48,567 nt of DNA from Dysgonomonas sp. 521 (GTDB lineage: Bacteria > Bacteroidota > Bacteroidia > Bacteroidales > Dysgonomonadaceae), in the NCBI RefSeq assembly GCF_010501055.1, contig NZ_QVMO01000024.1, positions 1-48,567 of the forward strand. Direction: 5' to 3'. The notes below the pieces were generated by a model. It was given only the letters and a program-made list of their open reading frames with translations, did no database searches and had not been told where the DNA came from. The stretch's first letter is position 1, and each line of letters begins with the position of its first letter. Positions 26,898-36,088 of the stretch are shown one piece after another. Position numbers and translations under genes: made by a program.

Positions 26898-29291
26898 TTA
26901 TTTTATCGTAAATTTTATTGATAAACTCGCTCCTGTATCGTCTACTACCGTCAGAATATGCCCTCCTTTACCCGGTATACATTCTTTTTTGTGGAAAATC
27001 TCGGTCTCTCCTAAATATTGTCCGTCAAGATGCCAGAAGACGCGGCTCTGCGGAGACCGGTGGGCTAATTCGAATATTAATTGTCCGGGAGAACCATCCA
27101 ATTGTTTAGGGAGAGAAATGACAGCATTGGGAAACGGATAGATAAATTCCATCGGTTTAATATCCGAGTTTTTGCTACATTCGGGCGAATAAGGCGGCAG
27201 GCTGCGATATGCCGGATGCTGTTCCTTATAGTACCACTCCCACGAAGGCGGGAGAATAAACCATGAAGTATGAACGATCCCCCTGCTGCCTGCACAGTTC
27301 TCATATACCTGATAGCGCATGTCCTCCGATAGGTGTACCAGCTTGTGGTAAGGACATGGTTTCGCGTCTAGTCCTCTTTTGCATATCCACATCGTATCCG
27401 TTCCGGCTTCGGGGCAATTCATGCTTTTCAGGAATCCGCTTTCGTGGCATATTTCAGCCCTCACAAGGTCCCTGTCGGGTCTTTCGAACCAGCGGCTCTG
27501 AGGCAGGGAGTTGAATATATCGAACATAACCATACCTGCCGTGCGTGCGCCTGTCAATCCCGGACGCCCTTCCCCATCGGAGTTGCCGACCCATACACCT
27601 ACTACATATTTCGGGCTGACGCCTATTGCCCATCCGTCACGAAATCCGAAGCTTGTCCCCGTTTTCCAGGCTATTTTTTGTATGGATGGTATAGATCGCC
27701 AGTCTATCTCTTCGGGGCGGTTCAGGTTGGTAAGCGCATCGAATGTCTGCCAGATAGCTCCGGCAGAGAACAACGGGCTTTTGATGCGGTCGCCCCGTTC
27801 ACTATTCTTTTCGTTTAGTATATAGGATGGTTTCTTTAGTTCATAGTATCTGTTTTCTTCATTGAACAGGTTTAATTGCTGTGCCATACTCAGGTACATA
27901 TAGCTGATATCCCATAACTTGCCTTCTGCCCCTCCCAGTATCAGCGACAGCCCGTAATTATCAGCCGGACGGTCGAGTGTGGTCATTCCCGCCTTTTTCA
28001 GGAGATTGTAAAACTTAGGGATGCTATAGTTTCGTAACGATACTACGAACGGCACGTTTAGAGACCGTGCAAGGGCTTCCGACGCATGAGTGGCCCCATC
28101 GTATTGCAGACTGAAGTTTTTGGGCGCAAATCCGTTTATATTGATCGGTATATCCGGCAGTAACTGATCGGGCAATAATTCTCCTTCCTGCAACATGGCG
28201 CAATAGAGGAATGGCTTTAGTATACTGCCTGTGCTGCGTGGCGCCTGTATAACATCCACCTGATTGCCCGATGCTTCTTTTTCGAAGTTTACATTGCCAC
28301 AATAGGCTAATACCTCATTTTTTTCTACATCAAAAACGATGGCGGCGATATTCTTAACTCCATTCTGGGCAAATTCGGCGTTCCAGCGGTTCAGTATCGA
28401 TTCGGTACGTTCCTGCTGGTATTTGTCTATAGTAGATGTTATATGCCTGCCTCCGTTTTCTTTATATATCCTGGTTACCAGATGGGGGGTAACCTGCGGC
28501 AGGGGATATGGCTGGAAGGGTAGGGGTTCGGCCATCGCCAGTTCATAATCTACCTTTTCTATTATGTTGCGTTGATGGAGCGCTCCCAGTAATTTATTCC
28601 TCTTGTTCAATAACTTGTCCCTGTTTCGCCCGAAGTGCATCAGGCTGGGAGAGTTTGGCAATACGGCTAATGTCGCGGCTTCTGCCCATGACAGTGTTGC
28701 TGCCTGATGTCCGAAGTAACGCCACGATGCAGCGTCTATCCCCACTACATTGCCTCCCATGGGGGCATGCGATGCGTACAGGTTTAATATTTCGTCTTTA
28801 GAATAAGAAAACTCGAGGCGTGTGGCCAATATCATTTCGATAAACTTTTCGCCGAATGTGCGGCTCTCTTTACGCGACAGGCGTATAGTTTGCATTGTGA
28901 TGGTACTTGCCCCGCTGACGATTCGTCCTGTCCCGATGTTCTGCTTTATGGCGCGGGCTATGGCCAGAGGGTTTACACCCCAATGAGAGCGGAAATGCCT
29001 GTCTTCGAATTCTATCAGGCATATCTTATATTTTTCGGGTACCGAGTCGGAAGTAGGGAAACGCCATTGCTGGTCGTCGGCAATGCGTGCACCAAGCAAT
29101 TCTTCGTGCCTGTCGGAGACAACGGTACTATACGGCACATGGAACAAAGGAGGCGGCAGGCAGAGTATATACCAAACCAACAGGATGAGGCATAGGGGGA
29201 TGCCTATTTGGTATTTCCTCTTGGCTTTTCTGTATCTTTTCCGGAGAGAGAAGATATAGGTTTTGCTTTTATGTATGTATTGTTTGACCAT
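26898..29291 (-). CDS. pbpC: Penicillin-binding protein 1C
   Basis: The 797-aa bifunctional peptidoglycan synthase is anchored by one membrane segment (about 30-48). The glycosyltransferase domain has catalytic Glu96 in EDRHFRSHWG; the transpeptidase domain has SxxK at 356-359 (GSILKP), SLN and KTGTS. The C-terminal BiPBP_C domain (last ~90 residues) is a hallmark of PBP1C. Its usual partner, an alpha-2-macroglobulin-like gene, is not adjacent. A family D repeat occupies 29313-29410, just upstream of the start. Confidence 0.95.
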   Translation of the reverse strand: MVKQYIHKSKTYIFSLRKRYRKAKRKYQIGIPLCLILLVWYILCLPPPLFHVPYSTVVSDRHEELLGARIADDQQWRFPTSDSVPEKYKICLIEFEDRHFRSHWGVNPLAIARAIKQNIGTGRIVSGASTITMQTIRLSRKESRTFGEKFIEMILATRLEFSYSKDEILNLYASHAPMGGNVVGIDAASWRYFGHQAATLSWAEAATLAVLPNSPSLMHFGRNRDKLLNKRNKLLGALHQRNIIEKVDYELAMAEPLPFQPYPLPQVTPHLVTRIYKENGGRHITSTIDKYQQERTESILNRWNAEFAQNGVKNIAAIVFDVEKNEVLAYCGNVNFEKEASGNQVDVIQAPRSTGSILKPFLYCAMLQEGELLPDQLLPDIPININGFAPKNFSLQYDGATHASEALARSLNVPFVVSLRNYSIPKFYNLLKKAGMTTLDRPADNYGLSLILGGAEGKLWDISYMYLSMAQQLNLFNEENRYYELKKPSYILNEKNSERGDRIKSPLFSAGAIWQTFDALTNLNRPEEIDWRSIPSIQKIAWKTGTSFGFRDGWAIGVSPKYVVGVWVGNSDGEGRPGLTGARTAGMVMFDIFNSLPQSRWFERPDRDLVRAEICHESGFLKSMNCPEAGTDTMWICKRGLDAKPCPYHKLVHLSEDMRYQVYENCAGSRGIVHTSWFILPPSWEWYYKEQHPAYRSLPPYSPECSKNSDIKPMEFIYPFPNAVISLPKQLDGSPGQLIFELAHRSPQSRVFWHLDGQYLGETEIFHKKECIPGKGGHILTVVDDTGASLSIKFTIK

Positions 29292-29312
29292 TCTATTATT
29301 AAACAGTTGTTT

Positions 29313-29410
29313 GAAAAAGTGACAAAAGTGACAGTTTTTGTTACTTTTCTCATGTTACTTTTTATTCTCGCAAAGACGCGAAGTTGCAATTCTTATAATT
29401 CAAAACGTCT
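29313..29410 (-). repeat. Family D repeat, copy D3, upstream of pbpC
   Basis: Read on the minus strand it shares CTGTCACTTTTGTCACTTTT, the run CGCGTCTTTGCGAGA, and the AGACGTTTTGA end with D1 (33432-33566) and D2 (39573-39762). It ends 22 bases before the pbpC ATG and points the same way as the gene. Confidence 0.65.
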
Positions 29411-29484
29411 TTATATAAGATAAATTTTCTATAAAAGTAAACAATTACCGGACTACCAATATTGTAAATCCAGAAGAATGCAAT

Positions 29485-29994
29485 TCAATAGCTTTTGATA
29501 AAATGACGAATATACTTCCTCATCTCCTTTCTGCTTCTTAAAACGACCAATTCTGTTTCTTTATATTCGTTTAATAAATCATATACACATGGTCTTATTT
29601 TTTCATTGTAATTCCACACATATTTAAGAAATTCCGTATCCAGTCTTTCTTTGCAGCCCGATGCCATGTCGTCACGGGTGTCGCCTTGTATAATACGTTT
29701 TAGCACACTGAAAATACAAATCCATTTATTTATATCTAAAAAAATAATCGTATCAGCCTCTTTCAACCTTATATCCAGTGAATTTATATAATTACCGTCT
29801 AATATCCACTTAGGTTTAGTGATTAGATTTATTACTTTCTCCTGCCACTTATCTTTTTCAGGACGTATCCATCCTGCTTGATAATATTCCTTATCCAAAT
29901 GAATGAGGGGCAAACCAGTTTTAAGAGCTATTTGTTTTGCTAATGTCGTTTTTCCTGCACCACAATTTCCTATTATTATAACTTTATTCATCAA
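29485..29994 (-). CDS. P-loop kinase-like protein (adenylate kinase/topology-modulation type)
   Basis: The predicted 169-aa protein has a Walker A motif GNCGAGKT (9-16), the LIHLDKEYYQAGW segment that follows and KWILDGNY, as in small nucleotide-kinase-like proteins often labelled FlaR or DNA topology modulation protein. The substrate is not known. It is the last of three genes on this strand; ATG at 29994 or 29991 could both serve. Confidence 0.75.
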   Translation of the reverse strand: MMNKVIIIGNCGAGKTTLAKQIALKTGLPLIHLDKEYYQAGWIRPEKDKWQEKVINLITKPKWILDGNYINSLDIRLKEADTIIFLDINKWICIFSVLKRIIQGDTRDDMASGCKERLDTEFLKYVWNYNEKIRPCVYDLLNEYKETELVVLRSRKEMRKYIRHFIKSY

Positions 29995-30014
29995 AAGTTA
30001 TCTTTTTATACCAT

Positions 30015-30539
30015 TTATTCTCTTTCATTTTTTCTTGAATATTTATACTCAATGCAATTTTCCCCTTTGCAAAAAATATGATTTTCAAAGCCGGCAACTT
30101 TCTGCATAGCCAGTGATTCCATTAACCGGATGGACGCTGTGTTCCGTGAATCTGTAATTCCGGCCACTTCTTTTATCTCAAAGTTCTTAAAACAGTGATC
30201 GATAAGTACAGATAGTGCTTCCTTCGCTAATCCCATGCCCTGATACTCCGGCGAAATATTACAGCCTATTTCCATAATGCTGTTGCTGATATTGAAGGCG
30301 CAATCGCCTATAACTTTACCTTTATATTCTATCGCTAAACCTATCCACTGGTTTTCTTTCTTTAAATCCGCCTCTGTGCACTGATTAATAAAAACTATTG
30401 TTCGTTCTTTTGTAAAAGGTTCCCAGTACTGAAACCTCGCTACCTCCGGCAGGGAACGGTACGAAAATATAGCATCAGCATCCGTTTCACGAATATATCG
30501 TAATAACAATCTTTTGGAAGATATGGGAAAATCGTTCAT
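30015..30539 (-). CDS. GNAT-family N-acetyltransferase
   Basis: The predicted 174-aa protein resembles RimJ/RimL-type acetyltransferases: SSKRLLLRYIRETDADAIF at the start, and EIGCNISPEYQGMGLAKEAL holds the acetyl-CoA-binding region. The target is unknown. The start is ATG 30539 (MNDFPISS): the upstream gene stops at 30541 with one base between (TGAAATG), so translation is probably coupled. A longer frame back to 30704 overlaps the neighbour and is not needed. Confidence 0.85.
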   Translation of the reverse strand: MNDFPISSKRLLLRYIRETDADAIFSYRSLPEVARFQYWEPFTKERTIVFINQCTEADLKKENQWIGLAIEYKGKVIGDCAFNISNSIMEIGCNISPEYQGMGLAKEALSVLIDHCFKNFEIKEVAGITDSRNTASIRLMESLAMQKVAGFENHIFCKGENCIEYKYSRKNERE

Positions 30540-30540
30540 T

Positions 30541-31233
30541 TCAATATTTATCTTCAGATATAAGTATGGTTGCATTATAGAGAGGTGGGGGAAAGCCATC
30601 CGTTTTGCGTCGGTTATAGTCGGCCTTACGAATAGAATCGAATATTGTACCCGGAGGCAATGGCCTGTTTTTATCCATAAACCATACCAGATAAGACCAT
30701 TCACTATAAAAATCGTTATAAAGTAAAGTCACTGTGGAATATTCATTACTTTGGACTAATGCAAGGCAATCGCCTATATAGAACCTACCGGCAAAAGAAT
30801 ATTTTTTTACCCATTCTGAGTCTTTGAAATAAATGCTATTTATACTGTTCGCTTGTGTCTCAGGGTAAGTTATTGTGCCATTCAAGCGGTCGAAAGTAAA
30901 TAGCCTTTTGGGACGGACTAAACTATAAATAAAAAGTACACCCCCAAATAATATACAGATAATTGATAAAATCTTCCCGTCAAGGCTATTGATAGCCTCT
31001 GTATATGTAAAATAAGCGAAAATTATTCCTGCCAAAAAAAATATACCTCCGCAGACAATAGATGCTAGTCGACTACTGGTAGCATTGATAGTTATTCTTT
31101 GTTCTGTTTCCGATACTTCTACTTTTATTCCGGCGCTTTTATTTATTATATCCTTATCCCAAGCTAAATCATCATGTGAGATAATTTTATCGACTTGTAT
31201 TCGCCTTTTCTTTTTAGTATACCAATTCATCAT
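30541..31233 (-). CDS. Membrane protein of unknown function
   Basis: The predicted 230-aa protein has two neighbouring membrane segments (about 57-80 and 89-107) forming a hairpin, with soluble parts on either side; the C-terminal part is rich in aromatic residues (SEWSYLVWFMDKNRPLPPG). I do not recognise a family. It heads the operon with the acetyltransferase and P-loop genes. Confidence 0.65.
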   Translation of the reverse strand: MMNWYTKKKRRIQVDKIISHDDLAWDKDIINKSAGIKVEVSETEQRITINATSSRLASIVCGGIFFLAGIIFAYFTYTEAINSLDGKILSIICILFGGVLFIYSLVRPKRLFTFDRLNGTITYPETQANSINSIYFKDSEWVKKYSFAGRFYIGDCLALVQSNEYSTVTLLYNDFYSEWSYLVWFMDKNRPLPPGTIFDSIRKADYNRRKTDGFPPPLYNATILISEDKY

Positions 31234-31260
31234 ATTTTGAATTTTTCTTTTTGTTAATTA

Positions 31261-31352
31261 ATGCGAATCAAGGGTTAAATGTGCCGTTAGGCACATCATA
31301 TTGGTAGAAACTAAAGGGACAAAAAATAGCACATTTAACCCTTGATTCGCAT
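31261..31352. repeat. Inverted-repeat element A3 (92 bp, internally deleted)
   Basis: Perfect terminal repeats ATGCGAATCAAGGGTTAA... and complement. The inside matches A1/A2 read backwards, with most of the middle missing. No 5-bp target duplication is seen (AATTA against TACTA). It sits in the gap between the divergent genes at 31233 and 31468. Confidence 0.85.
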
Positions 31353-31439
31353 TACTATCATATTTTTCTGTATTACATGTAATAAACAGGTCTGCGACCT
31401 TAAATGTACAAAAGAAAAGAAAAAGACGAAATGTTTTCT

Positions 31440-31447
31440 TATTTTTG
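31440..31447 (+). promoter_or_regulatory. -7 box for the flippase-like membrane gene
   Basis: TATTTTTG matches TAnnTTTG and ends 20 bases before ATG 31468. No clear -33 box. It excludes the upstream in-frame ATG at 31342, which lies within element A3. Confidence 0.6.
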
Positions 31448-31467
31448 TACACTTTCAGGGTACAGAA

Positions 31468-32508
31468 ATGGAAAAAGAATCTCAGGGATTTAGTATATGG
31501 AAGATATTACTGCCTACCTTCATCGGGATAGGGGTAATTATTTTTATGCTTACCAGAGAATTCAATATGGATGACCTCAAGCAAATAGACATAACGGGTC
31601 AAACCGTTTTCTGGATATTTATCGCCTTTTGTTTTATGCTTGGTCGCGATATCGGTTTCACTATCCGCTACCGCTACCTCACAGAAAAGCAATTGTCGTG
31701 GAAGCAATGTATAAAAGTGACTTTGCTTGCCGAGTTCGGGACGGCTATAACCCCTTCGGTAGTAGGTGGTTCCACTATGGCAGTAGTCTTTCTGGCAAAG
31801 GAGAAAATCCCGGTGGGGCGCAGTACGGCAATGGTATTTGTGACCTTGCTGCTGGACGAAATGTTTTTTGTGGTTACCTTTCCCATCCTGCTCCTTTTCA
31901 TCCCTTTCGATACGCTGTTTTCTGACCATACGGCTTTAGGATCGAGTGTGCTGGTGCTGTTTATCGTTGCCTATATTATAAAGATGGCTCTGTGTACGAT
32001 TCTTATCATAGGGTTATTCTTTAAGCCGCAGGCTATACGCTGGCTGATAATTAAGCTGTTTCGCCTGCCGGTATTAAGACGGTGGCATAAGAGTGCGGTA
32101 AAAGCAGGGGATGACCTTGTTGTCAGTTCACGCGAAATAAGAGGAAAAACGATGTCTTTCTGGTGGCCTCTGATAACGGCGACTATATTATCGTGGTGTT
32201 CGCGCTATCTGGTGGTAAACGCTATTTTTATGGCGTTCTTTGCCGTGCATGACAACCTGCTGATATTTGCCCGCCAGTTTATTATGTGGATTGTCATGGT
32301 TGTCAGCCCTACTCCGGGTGGCAGTGGTTTCAGCGAATTTATATTCAAGCAATACCTGAGCGAATTTATACCGCTGGCAGGGGTTGTGCCGTTGATTATC
32401 CTTTTGTGGCGGTTGCTTACTTATTACAATTATCTGTTTGTAGGGGCACTGATTGTGCCGGGATGGGTAAAGAAATCATTCGGGAAGAAGGGAGAGGAAA
32501 ATGATTGA
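31468..32508 (+). CDS. LPG-synthase-TM/UPF0104 flippase-like membrane protein
   Basis: The predicted 346-aa protein has about eight membrane segments and belongs to the lysylphosphatidylglycerol synthase transmembrane-region family (PF03706; AglD/YbhN-like). Signature parts: EFGTAITPSVVGGSTMAVVFLAKE and the later PTPGGSGFSEFIF. In MprF this domain flips a modified lipid; here the catalytic synthase domain is missing, so only a transport-like role can be suggested. Start at MEKESQGFSIW. Confidence 0.85.
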   Translation: MEKESQGFSIWKILLPTFIGIGVIIFMLTREFNMDDLKQIDITGQTVFWIFIAFCFMLGRDIGFTIRYRYLTEKQLSWKQCIKVTLLAEFGTAITPSVVGGSTMAVVFLAKEKIPVGRSTAMVFVTLLLDEMFFVVTFPILLLFIPFDTLFSDHTALGSSVLVLFIVAYIIKMALCTILIIGLFFKPQAIRWLIIKLFRLPVLRRWHKSAVKAGDDLVVSSREIRGKTMSFWWPLITATILSWCSRYLVVNAIFMAFFAVHDNLLIFARQFIMWIVMVVSPTPGGSGFSEFIFKQYLSEFIPLAGVVPLIILLWRLLTYYNYLFVGALIVPGWVKKSFGKKGEEND

Positions 32509-32536
32509 ATCCCCATTACAATATTCGCCTGTCTTT

Positions 32537-32558
32537 CAGCATTCTCTTGGGAATGCTG
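32537..32558. repeat. Short hairpin after the flippase-like gene
   Basis: CAGCATTC (32537-32544) pairs with GAATGCTG (32551-32558), 6-nt loop, about 30 bases past the stop. No T run follows, so it is at best a weak terminator. Confidence 0.35.
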
Positions 32559-32656
32559 CTGAACTTTGGCAAATTAATTTCTACCAAGCGATTCATCCCT
32601 AACGGAATGATGAAAAAGACAATGTTATTATTATCAATAATTTCCATGTAGAGTGT

Positions 32657-32664
32657 TATTTTTG
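32657..32664 (+). promoter_or_regulatory. -7 box for the HAD phosphatase gene
   Basis: TATTTTTG matches TAnnTTTG, about 50 bases before ATG 32717; no clear -33 box. The 15-mer TTTTTGTCATGTACT (32659-32673) also occurs at 106-120. Confidence 0.45.
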
Positions 32665-32716
32665 TCATGTACTAAAATCTTACTTAAAAAATATAACTAA
32701 ATAATACTATTTACAG

Positions 32717-33364
32717 ATGAAAGTAAACATACCCGGCATTGAAACCGAGAAAATCAAGTGTATCATCTTTGACTTTGGCGGTGTCATTATGGATGTAGAT
32801 GCCGATAAAACAATAGCTGAGTTTGAAAAGCTCGGCATAAAAGGAGTAAGCGAGGAAGATGTTATCGCGGATAATGGATCGGCTTTTCTCGATATCGAAC
32901 TGGGGCTTATATCGCCCACACAATTTATAGAGAAGATTCGTATCCGGTACCCGTCATCGAAGGATATTCCCGAAGAAGATATCTGGCGGGCGTGGAACGC
33001 ACTATTGCAGCCCTACGAAGAAGACCGGATAAATATACTGAAAAGGATAAGGGAATCGTTCGATATATATCTTCTGAGTAATACGAACCTTCCGCACCGT
33101 GAAAAATTCAGGGATATGTACAGTGAGCGTTTTGGTGGTGCTATCGACGATTTATTCATTCGGTGCTTTTATTCGGACGAAATGCACCTGCGGAAGCCCG
33201 ATGCGGATATTTATCTTGAGGTTGCCCGCCAAATAGGGGTGCAGCCAGATGAGATACTGTTTATAGATGACAAAAAAGTAAACATTGATGCCGCTATGAA
33301 CTGTGGCTGGCAGGCGTACCGGCTGACAAACGGAGAACGTATTACAGATATTTTTATAGGTTGA
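32717..33364 (+). CDS. HAD-family (subfamily IA) hydrolase, YihX-like
   Basis: The predicted 215-aa protein has HAD motif I as IIFDFGGVIMDV with nucleophile Asp19; the second Asp of the usual DxD is Gly, as in the YihX/epoxide-hydrolase-like branch. Motif II is LLSNTN, motif III Lys in LRKPDADIY, motif IV FIDDKKVNIDAA. A phosphatase for a small sugar phosphate is the best guess from E. coli YihX. Confidence 0.85.
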   Translation: MKVNIPGIETEKIKCIIFDFGGVIMDVDADKTIAEFEKLGIKGVSEEDVIADNGSAFLDIELGLISPTQFIEKIRIRYPSSKDIPEEDIWRAWNALLQPYEEDRINILKRIRESFDIYLLSNTNLPHREKFRDMYSERFGGAIDDLFIRCFYSDEMHLRKPDADIYLEVARQIGVQPDEILFIDDKKVNIDAAMNCGWQAYRLTNGERITDIFIG

Positions 33365-33431
33365 TAATTACAGCCTTGGGGGATGCGATGAAAAAGATAT
33401 AATTTTATCTTATTATAGAGAAGAATGAGTG

Positions 33432-33566
33432 CTGAGAATTACGGCTTCGTGTCTTTACGAGAGATAAAAGTTACATGGAAAAAGTAATAAAAAACTGTCA
33501 CTTTTGTCACTTTTTCATACGCTTCGCTCCTGTGACCGCTGGTTGTTACTTAGTTAAAATAAAAAG
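33432..33566 (+). repeat. Family D repeat, copy D1, abutting the WG-repeat gene
   Basis: Matches the reverse complement of 39573-39735 over nearly its whole length, except for about 30 extra bases in the latter. It runs to the base before ATG 33567; the shared end reads GGTTGTTACTTAGTTAAAAT then an A run. The segment 33516-33545 also occurs inside element B2. Confidence 0.8.
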
Positions 33567-34625
33567 ATGATGAACAATACCGGAAAACCCATTCCTTTTT
33601 CTTATGCCTTCAGCTTTCAGGAAGGGATGGCTCACATTATACGCAAATCGGGTACTGGATTTATTAATAAATCCGGAGAACTGATTGTACCTTGCACCTA
33701 CGAAATGGCTTTCAGCTATTCCGAAGGGCTGGTAATGGTACAAAAGGATGGAAAATGTGGCTATCTCGACAAGTCCGGTAATATCGTCATTCCCATTGAA
33801 TACGACGATGCCGATATTTTCTCCGACGGATTAGCTGGGGTATGCAAGGATGGGAAATGGGGGTTTATCGATAAACAAGGAAACCTGGTTATTCCATATA
33901 CTTACGATGCTACAAACTGCTTCGCAGAAGGTCTTTGTGGAGTGATAAAGGATGGGAAAGCCGGTGTGATAGACAAGCAGGGGAATGAGATTATCCCCTT
34001 TATATACGAAGATATTTACCAGTTCAGCGAAGGGCTGATATGTGCAAAAAAAGATAGTTGCAGTGGCTTTATCGATGCGGCGGGTACAGAAGTGATACCC
34101 TTTATTTACGATGGCGGGAGCATCCTCAGTATTGTTTGCAAAGATGGATTGATCTGTACTTTCAAGGATGGAAAGGGAGGTGTAATCGACAAAACCGGAA
34201 ACGAGGTTGTGCCTTTTATCTACGAAGACATTGCCTACGAATACTCCGAAGGGTTGGTATATGTCCGCCTGAATGGCAAGTATGGCGCTGTAGATAGTCA
34301 CGGGAATGAAATAATCCCATTTACCTATGACCACCTATCAAGTTTTTCAGAAGGTCTTGCCGCGGCAAGTAGCGGAGGTAAATACGGTTTTATAAATAAG
34401 ATGAATGAAGCCGTTATCCCATTCGTATATACGAGCGCGTATGCTTTCTCTGACGGATTGGCTCTTATCTCGGAGAAAGGACGGAATGCATGGTTTATTG
34501 ATAAATTCGGAGATGCGGGCATTGCTCTAAAAAGGAGTTATACGACATTGGAGAAAGCCAAAGCGGCAATCCTTATTCTGGCAGCCGGCCTTATCCTTTA
34601 TGCATTGATAAAAGCATTGTTGTAA
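33567..34625 (+). CDS. WG-repeat protein with C-terminal membrane anchor
   Basis: The predicted 352-aa protein is made of about nine ~33-residue WG/KWG repeats with the pattern G-(F/V)-I-D-K-x-G-(N)-x-(V/I)-I-P-(F/Y)-x-Y-(D/E) and F-S-E-G-L-x-x-V-x-K-D-G-K. There is no signal peptide; a single hydrophobic segment (about 331-352, KAAILILAAGLILYALIKALL) lies at the very C-terminus, so it looks tail-anchored with the repeats in the cytoplasm. WG repeats are thought to be protein-binding beta structures; the partner is unknown. Confidence 0.85.
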   Translation: MMNNTGKPIPFSYAFSFQEGMAHIIRKSGTGFINKSGELIVPCTYEMAFSYSEGLVMVQKDGKCGYLDKSGNIVIPIEYDDADIFSDGLAGVCKDGKWGFIDKQGNLVIPYTYDATNCFAEGLCGVIKDGKAGVIDKQGNEIIPFIYEDIYQFSEGLICAKKDSCSGFIDAAGTEVIPFIYDGGSILSIVCKDGLICTFKDGKGGVIDKTGNEVVPFIYEDIAYEYSEGLVYVRLNGKYGAVDSHGNEIIPFTYDHLSSFSEGLAAASSGGKYGFINKMNEAVIPFVYTSAYAFSDGLALISEKGRNAWFIDKFGDAGIALKRSYTTLEKAKAAILILAAGLILYALIKALL

Positions 34626-34700
34626 TGAAAATATTACATTAGCTGTGGGGATGTGTTGCATACGCCCCTATACAAAACACAAAAATGAAATTAAGATAAT

Positions 34701-34898
34701 ATGGCAAAGAAAGAACAGACATACGGAGAAGCGATGCAGGAACTACAGGATATCATGTACCGCATCGAAAACGAGGATTTAGACGTGGATATACTTCTTG
34801 AAGAAGTGAAAAAGGCAGCGACCCTCATCAAGTTCTGTAAGGATAAATTGCAAAAGACAAATGTGGAAATACAGAAAATTCTGGATAAAATAGAATGA
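34701..34898 (+). CDS. xseB: Exodeoxyribonuclease VII small subunit
   Basis: A 65-aa helical protein with [20 protein letters not shown] and the heptad-like [20 protein letters not shown]. It partners XseA to form ExoVII, which degrades single-stranded DNA. XseA is encoded at 40222-41589 on the other strand, not next door as in many relatives. The stop overlaps the ispD ATG (ATGA). Confidence 0.93.
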   Translation: MAKKEQTYGEAMQELQDIMYRIENEDLDVDILLEEVKKAATLIKFCKDKLQKTNVEIQKILDKIE

Positions 34899-35578
34899 AC
34901 CCGAGCATGAAAAACAACATTATCATAGTGGCCGGGGGCAAAGGCCTGCGCATGGGTAGCGACCTGCCCAAGCAGTTTATACCGATTGGGGGGAAACCGG
35001 TGCTGATGCATACCATCGAAGCTTTTTACAGGTTCGATAAAGGTATCCGTATTATCTTGGTACTGCCTGTTTCGCATCAGGATTATTGGAAAGGTTTGTG
35101 CAAAGAGTATGGTTTCACTATCCCGCACACCATTGCCGATGGCGGCGAAACCCGCTTCCATTCCGTAAAAAACGGATTGTCACTTATCGAAGACGGCATC
35201 GTGGGCGTGCAGGACGGCGTGCGTCCTTTCGGTTCGGCAGAGATGATAAAACGCTGCTTTGACGCAGTGCAGGCTTATCCGGCAGCTATACCCGTCATAG
35301 ACTCCACCGACAGTTTGCGGGAAATGATTGATGACGAAAAAAGCAGGATTATCGACCGCTCCAAAATAAGGCTGGTGCAGACCCCGCAGGTCTTTCATAC
35401 GGATATTCTGAAAAAAGCCTACGAAACGGGATTCAAAGATACATTTACAGATGACGCATCCGTTGTGGAAGCAATGGGCATTGATGTACATCTGGTAAAA
35501 GGAGAAGTGACAAATATAAAAATTACTACTCCGCTCGATCTGAAAATAGGAGAGCTTATTCTTGCCGGAAAACTATAA
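34895..35578 (+). CDS. ispD: 2-C-methyl-D-erythritol 4-phosphate cytidylyltransferase
   Basis: The 227-aa enzyme joins CTP to MEP in the non-mevalonate isoprenoid pathway. The nucleotide-binding loop is [19 protein letters not shown] (10-28), with VQDGVRPF and [11 protein letters not shown] downstream. Two starts are possible (MNPSMKNN or the inner MKNN). The 4-base overlap with xseB suggests coupled translation. Confidence 0.95.
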   Translation: MNPSMKNNIIIVAGGKGLRMGSDLPKQFIPIGGKPVLMHTIEAFYRFDKGIRIILVLPVSHQDYWKGLCKEYGFTIPHTIADGGETRFHSVKNGLSLIEDGIVGVQDGVRPFGSAEMIKRCFDAVQAYPAAIPVIDSTDSLREMIDDEKSRIIDRSKIRLVQTPQVFHTDILKKAYETGFKDTFTDDASVVEAMGIDVHLVKGEVTNIKITTPLDLKIGELILAGKL

Positions 35579-35782
35579 TAACGATGCCGGACAGGGCAGG
35601 ATATGGGATACAAAGAAAGATTGCCGAAAAGATTTGGTCTATAGTAGGGACTGCATAGCATAGTAAAGGCATGAAGTGTAACCCCAAACCTTTATATAAA
35701 AGATGTAAAAAAATATCAGAAATAATTTTATTCTGACTAATTTAGCACGAAGAATGTCTAATATAATAAACTTGTAAATCCG

Positions 35783-35980
35783 ATGAACACACTTCTATTT
35801 TTAGGTAACCTGGGTACCGGAGAAATCATCATCATAGCTATCGTTGTTTTATTGCTCTTTGGCGGCAAAAAGATCCCTGAACTCATGAAAGGTCTGGGTA
35901 AAGGAGTTAAAAACTTCAAAGACGGGGTAAACGGCCTGGAAGATGATATAAATGGTACTTCCACCGATAACAAACAGTAA
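35783..35980 (+). CDS. tatA: Twin-arginine translocase subunit TatA/E
   Basis: A 65-aa protein with a short N-terminal membrane helix (about 13-27), the [20 protein letters not shown] amphipathic helix and an acidic tail. It forms the pore for folded proteins in the inner membrane. TatC is not in this window. A terminator follows. Confidence 0.93.
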   Translation: MNTLLFLGNLGTGEIIIIAIVVLLLFGGKKIPELMKGLGKGVKNFKDGVNGLEDDINGTSTDNKQ

Positions 35981-36017
35981 TATCCTTTAATCTGAAAGAT
36001 TAAGTAAAAATACTGAG

Positions 36018-36047
36018 AACCCGGGTAATAAAGGACCCGGGTTTTCC
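36018..36047 (+). terminator. Rho-independent terminator after tatA
   Basis: AACCCGGGT (36018-36026) pairs with ACCCGGGTT (36035-36043), 8-nt loop, then TTCCCTT. Confidence 0.8.
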
Positions 36048-36088
36048 CTTCTGTAAACAAAACCACCTCATTCTCTGTTTCAGATAAT

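Noticed and set aside
30540..30704. N-terminal extension of the acetyltransferase frame
   Set aside because: It overlaps the upstream membrane-protein gene; the coupled ATG at 30539 matches where the GNAT fold begins.
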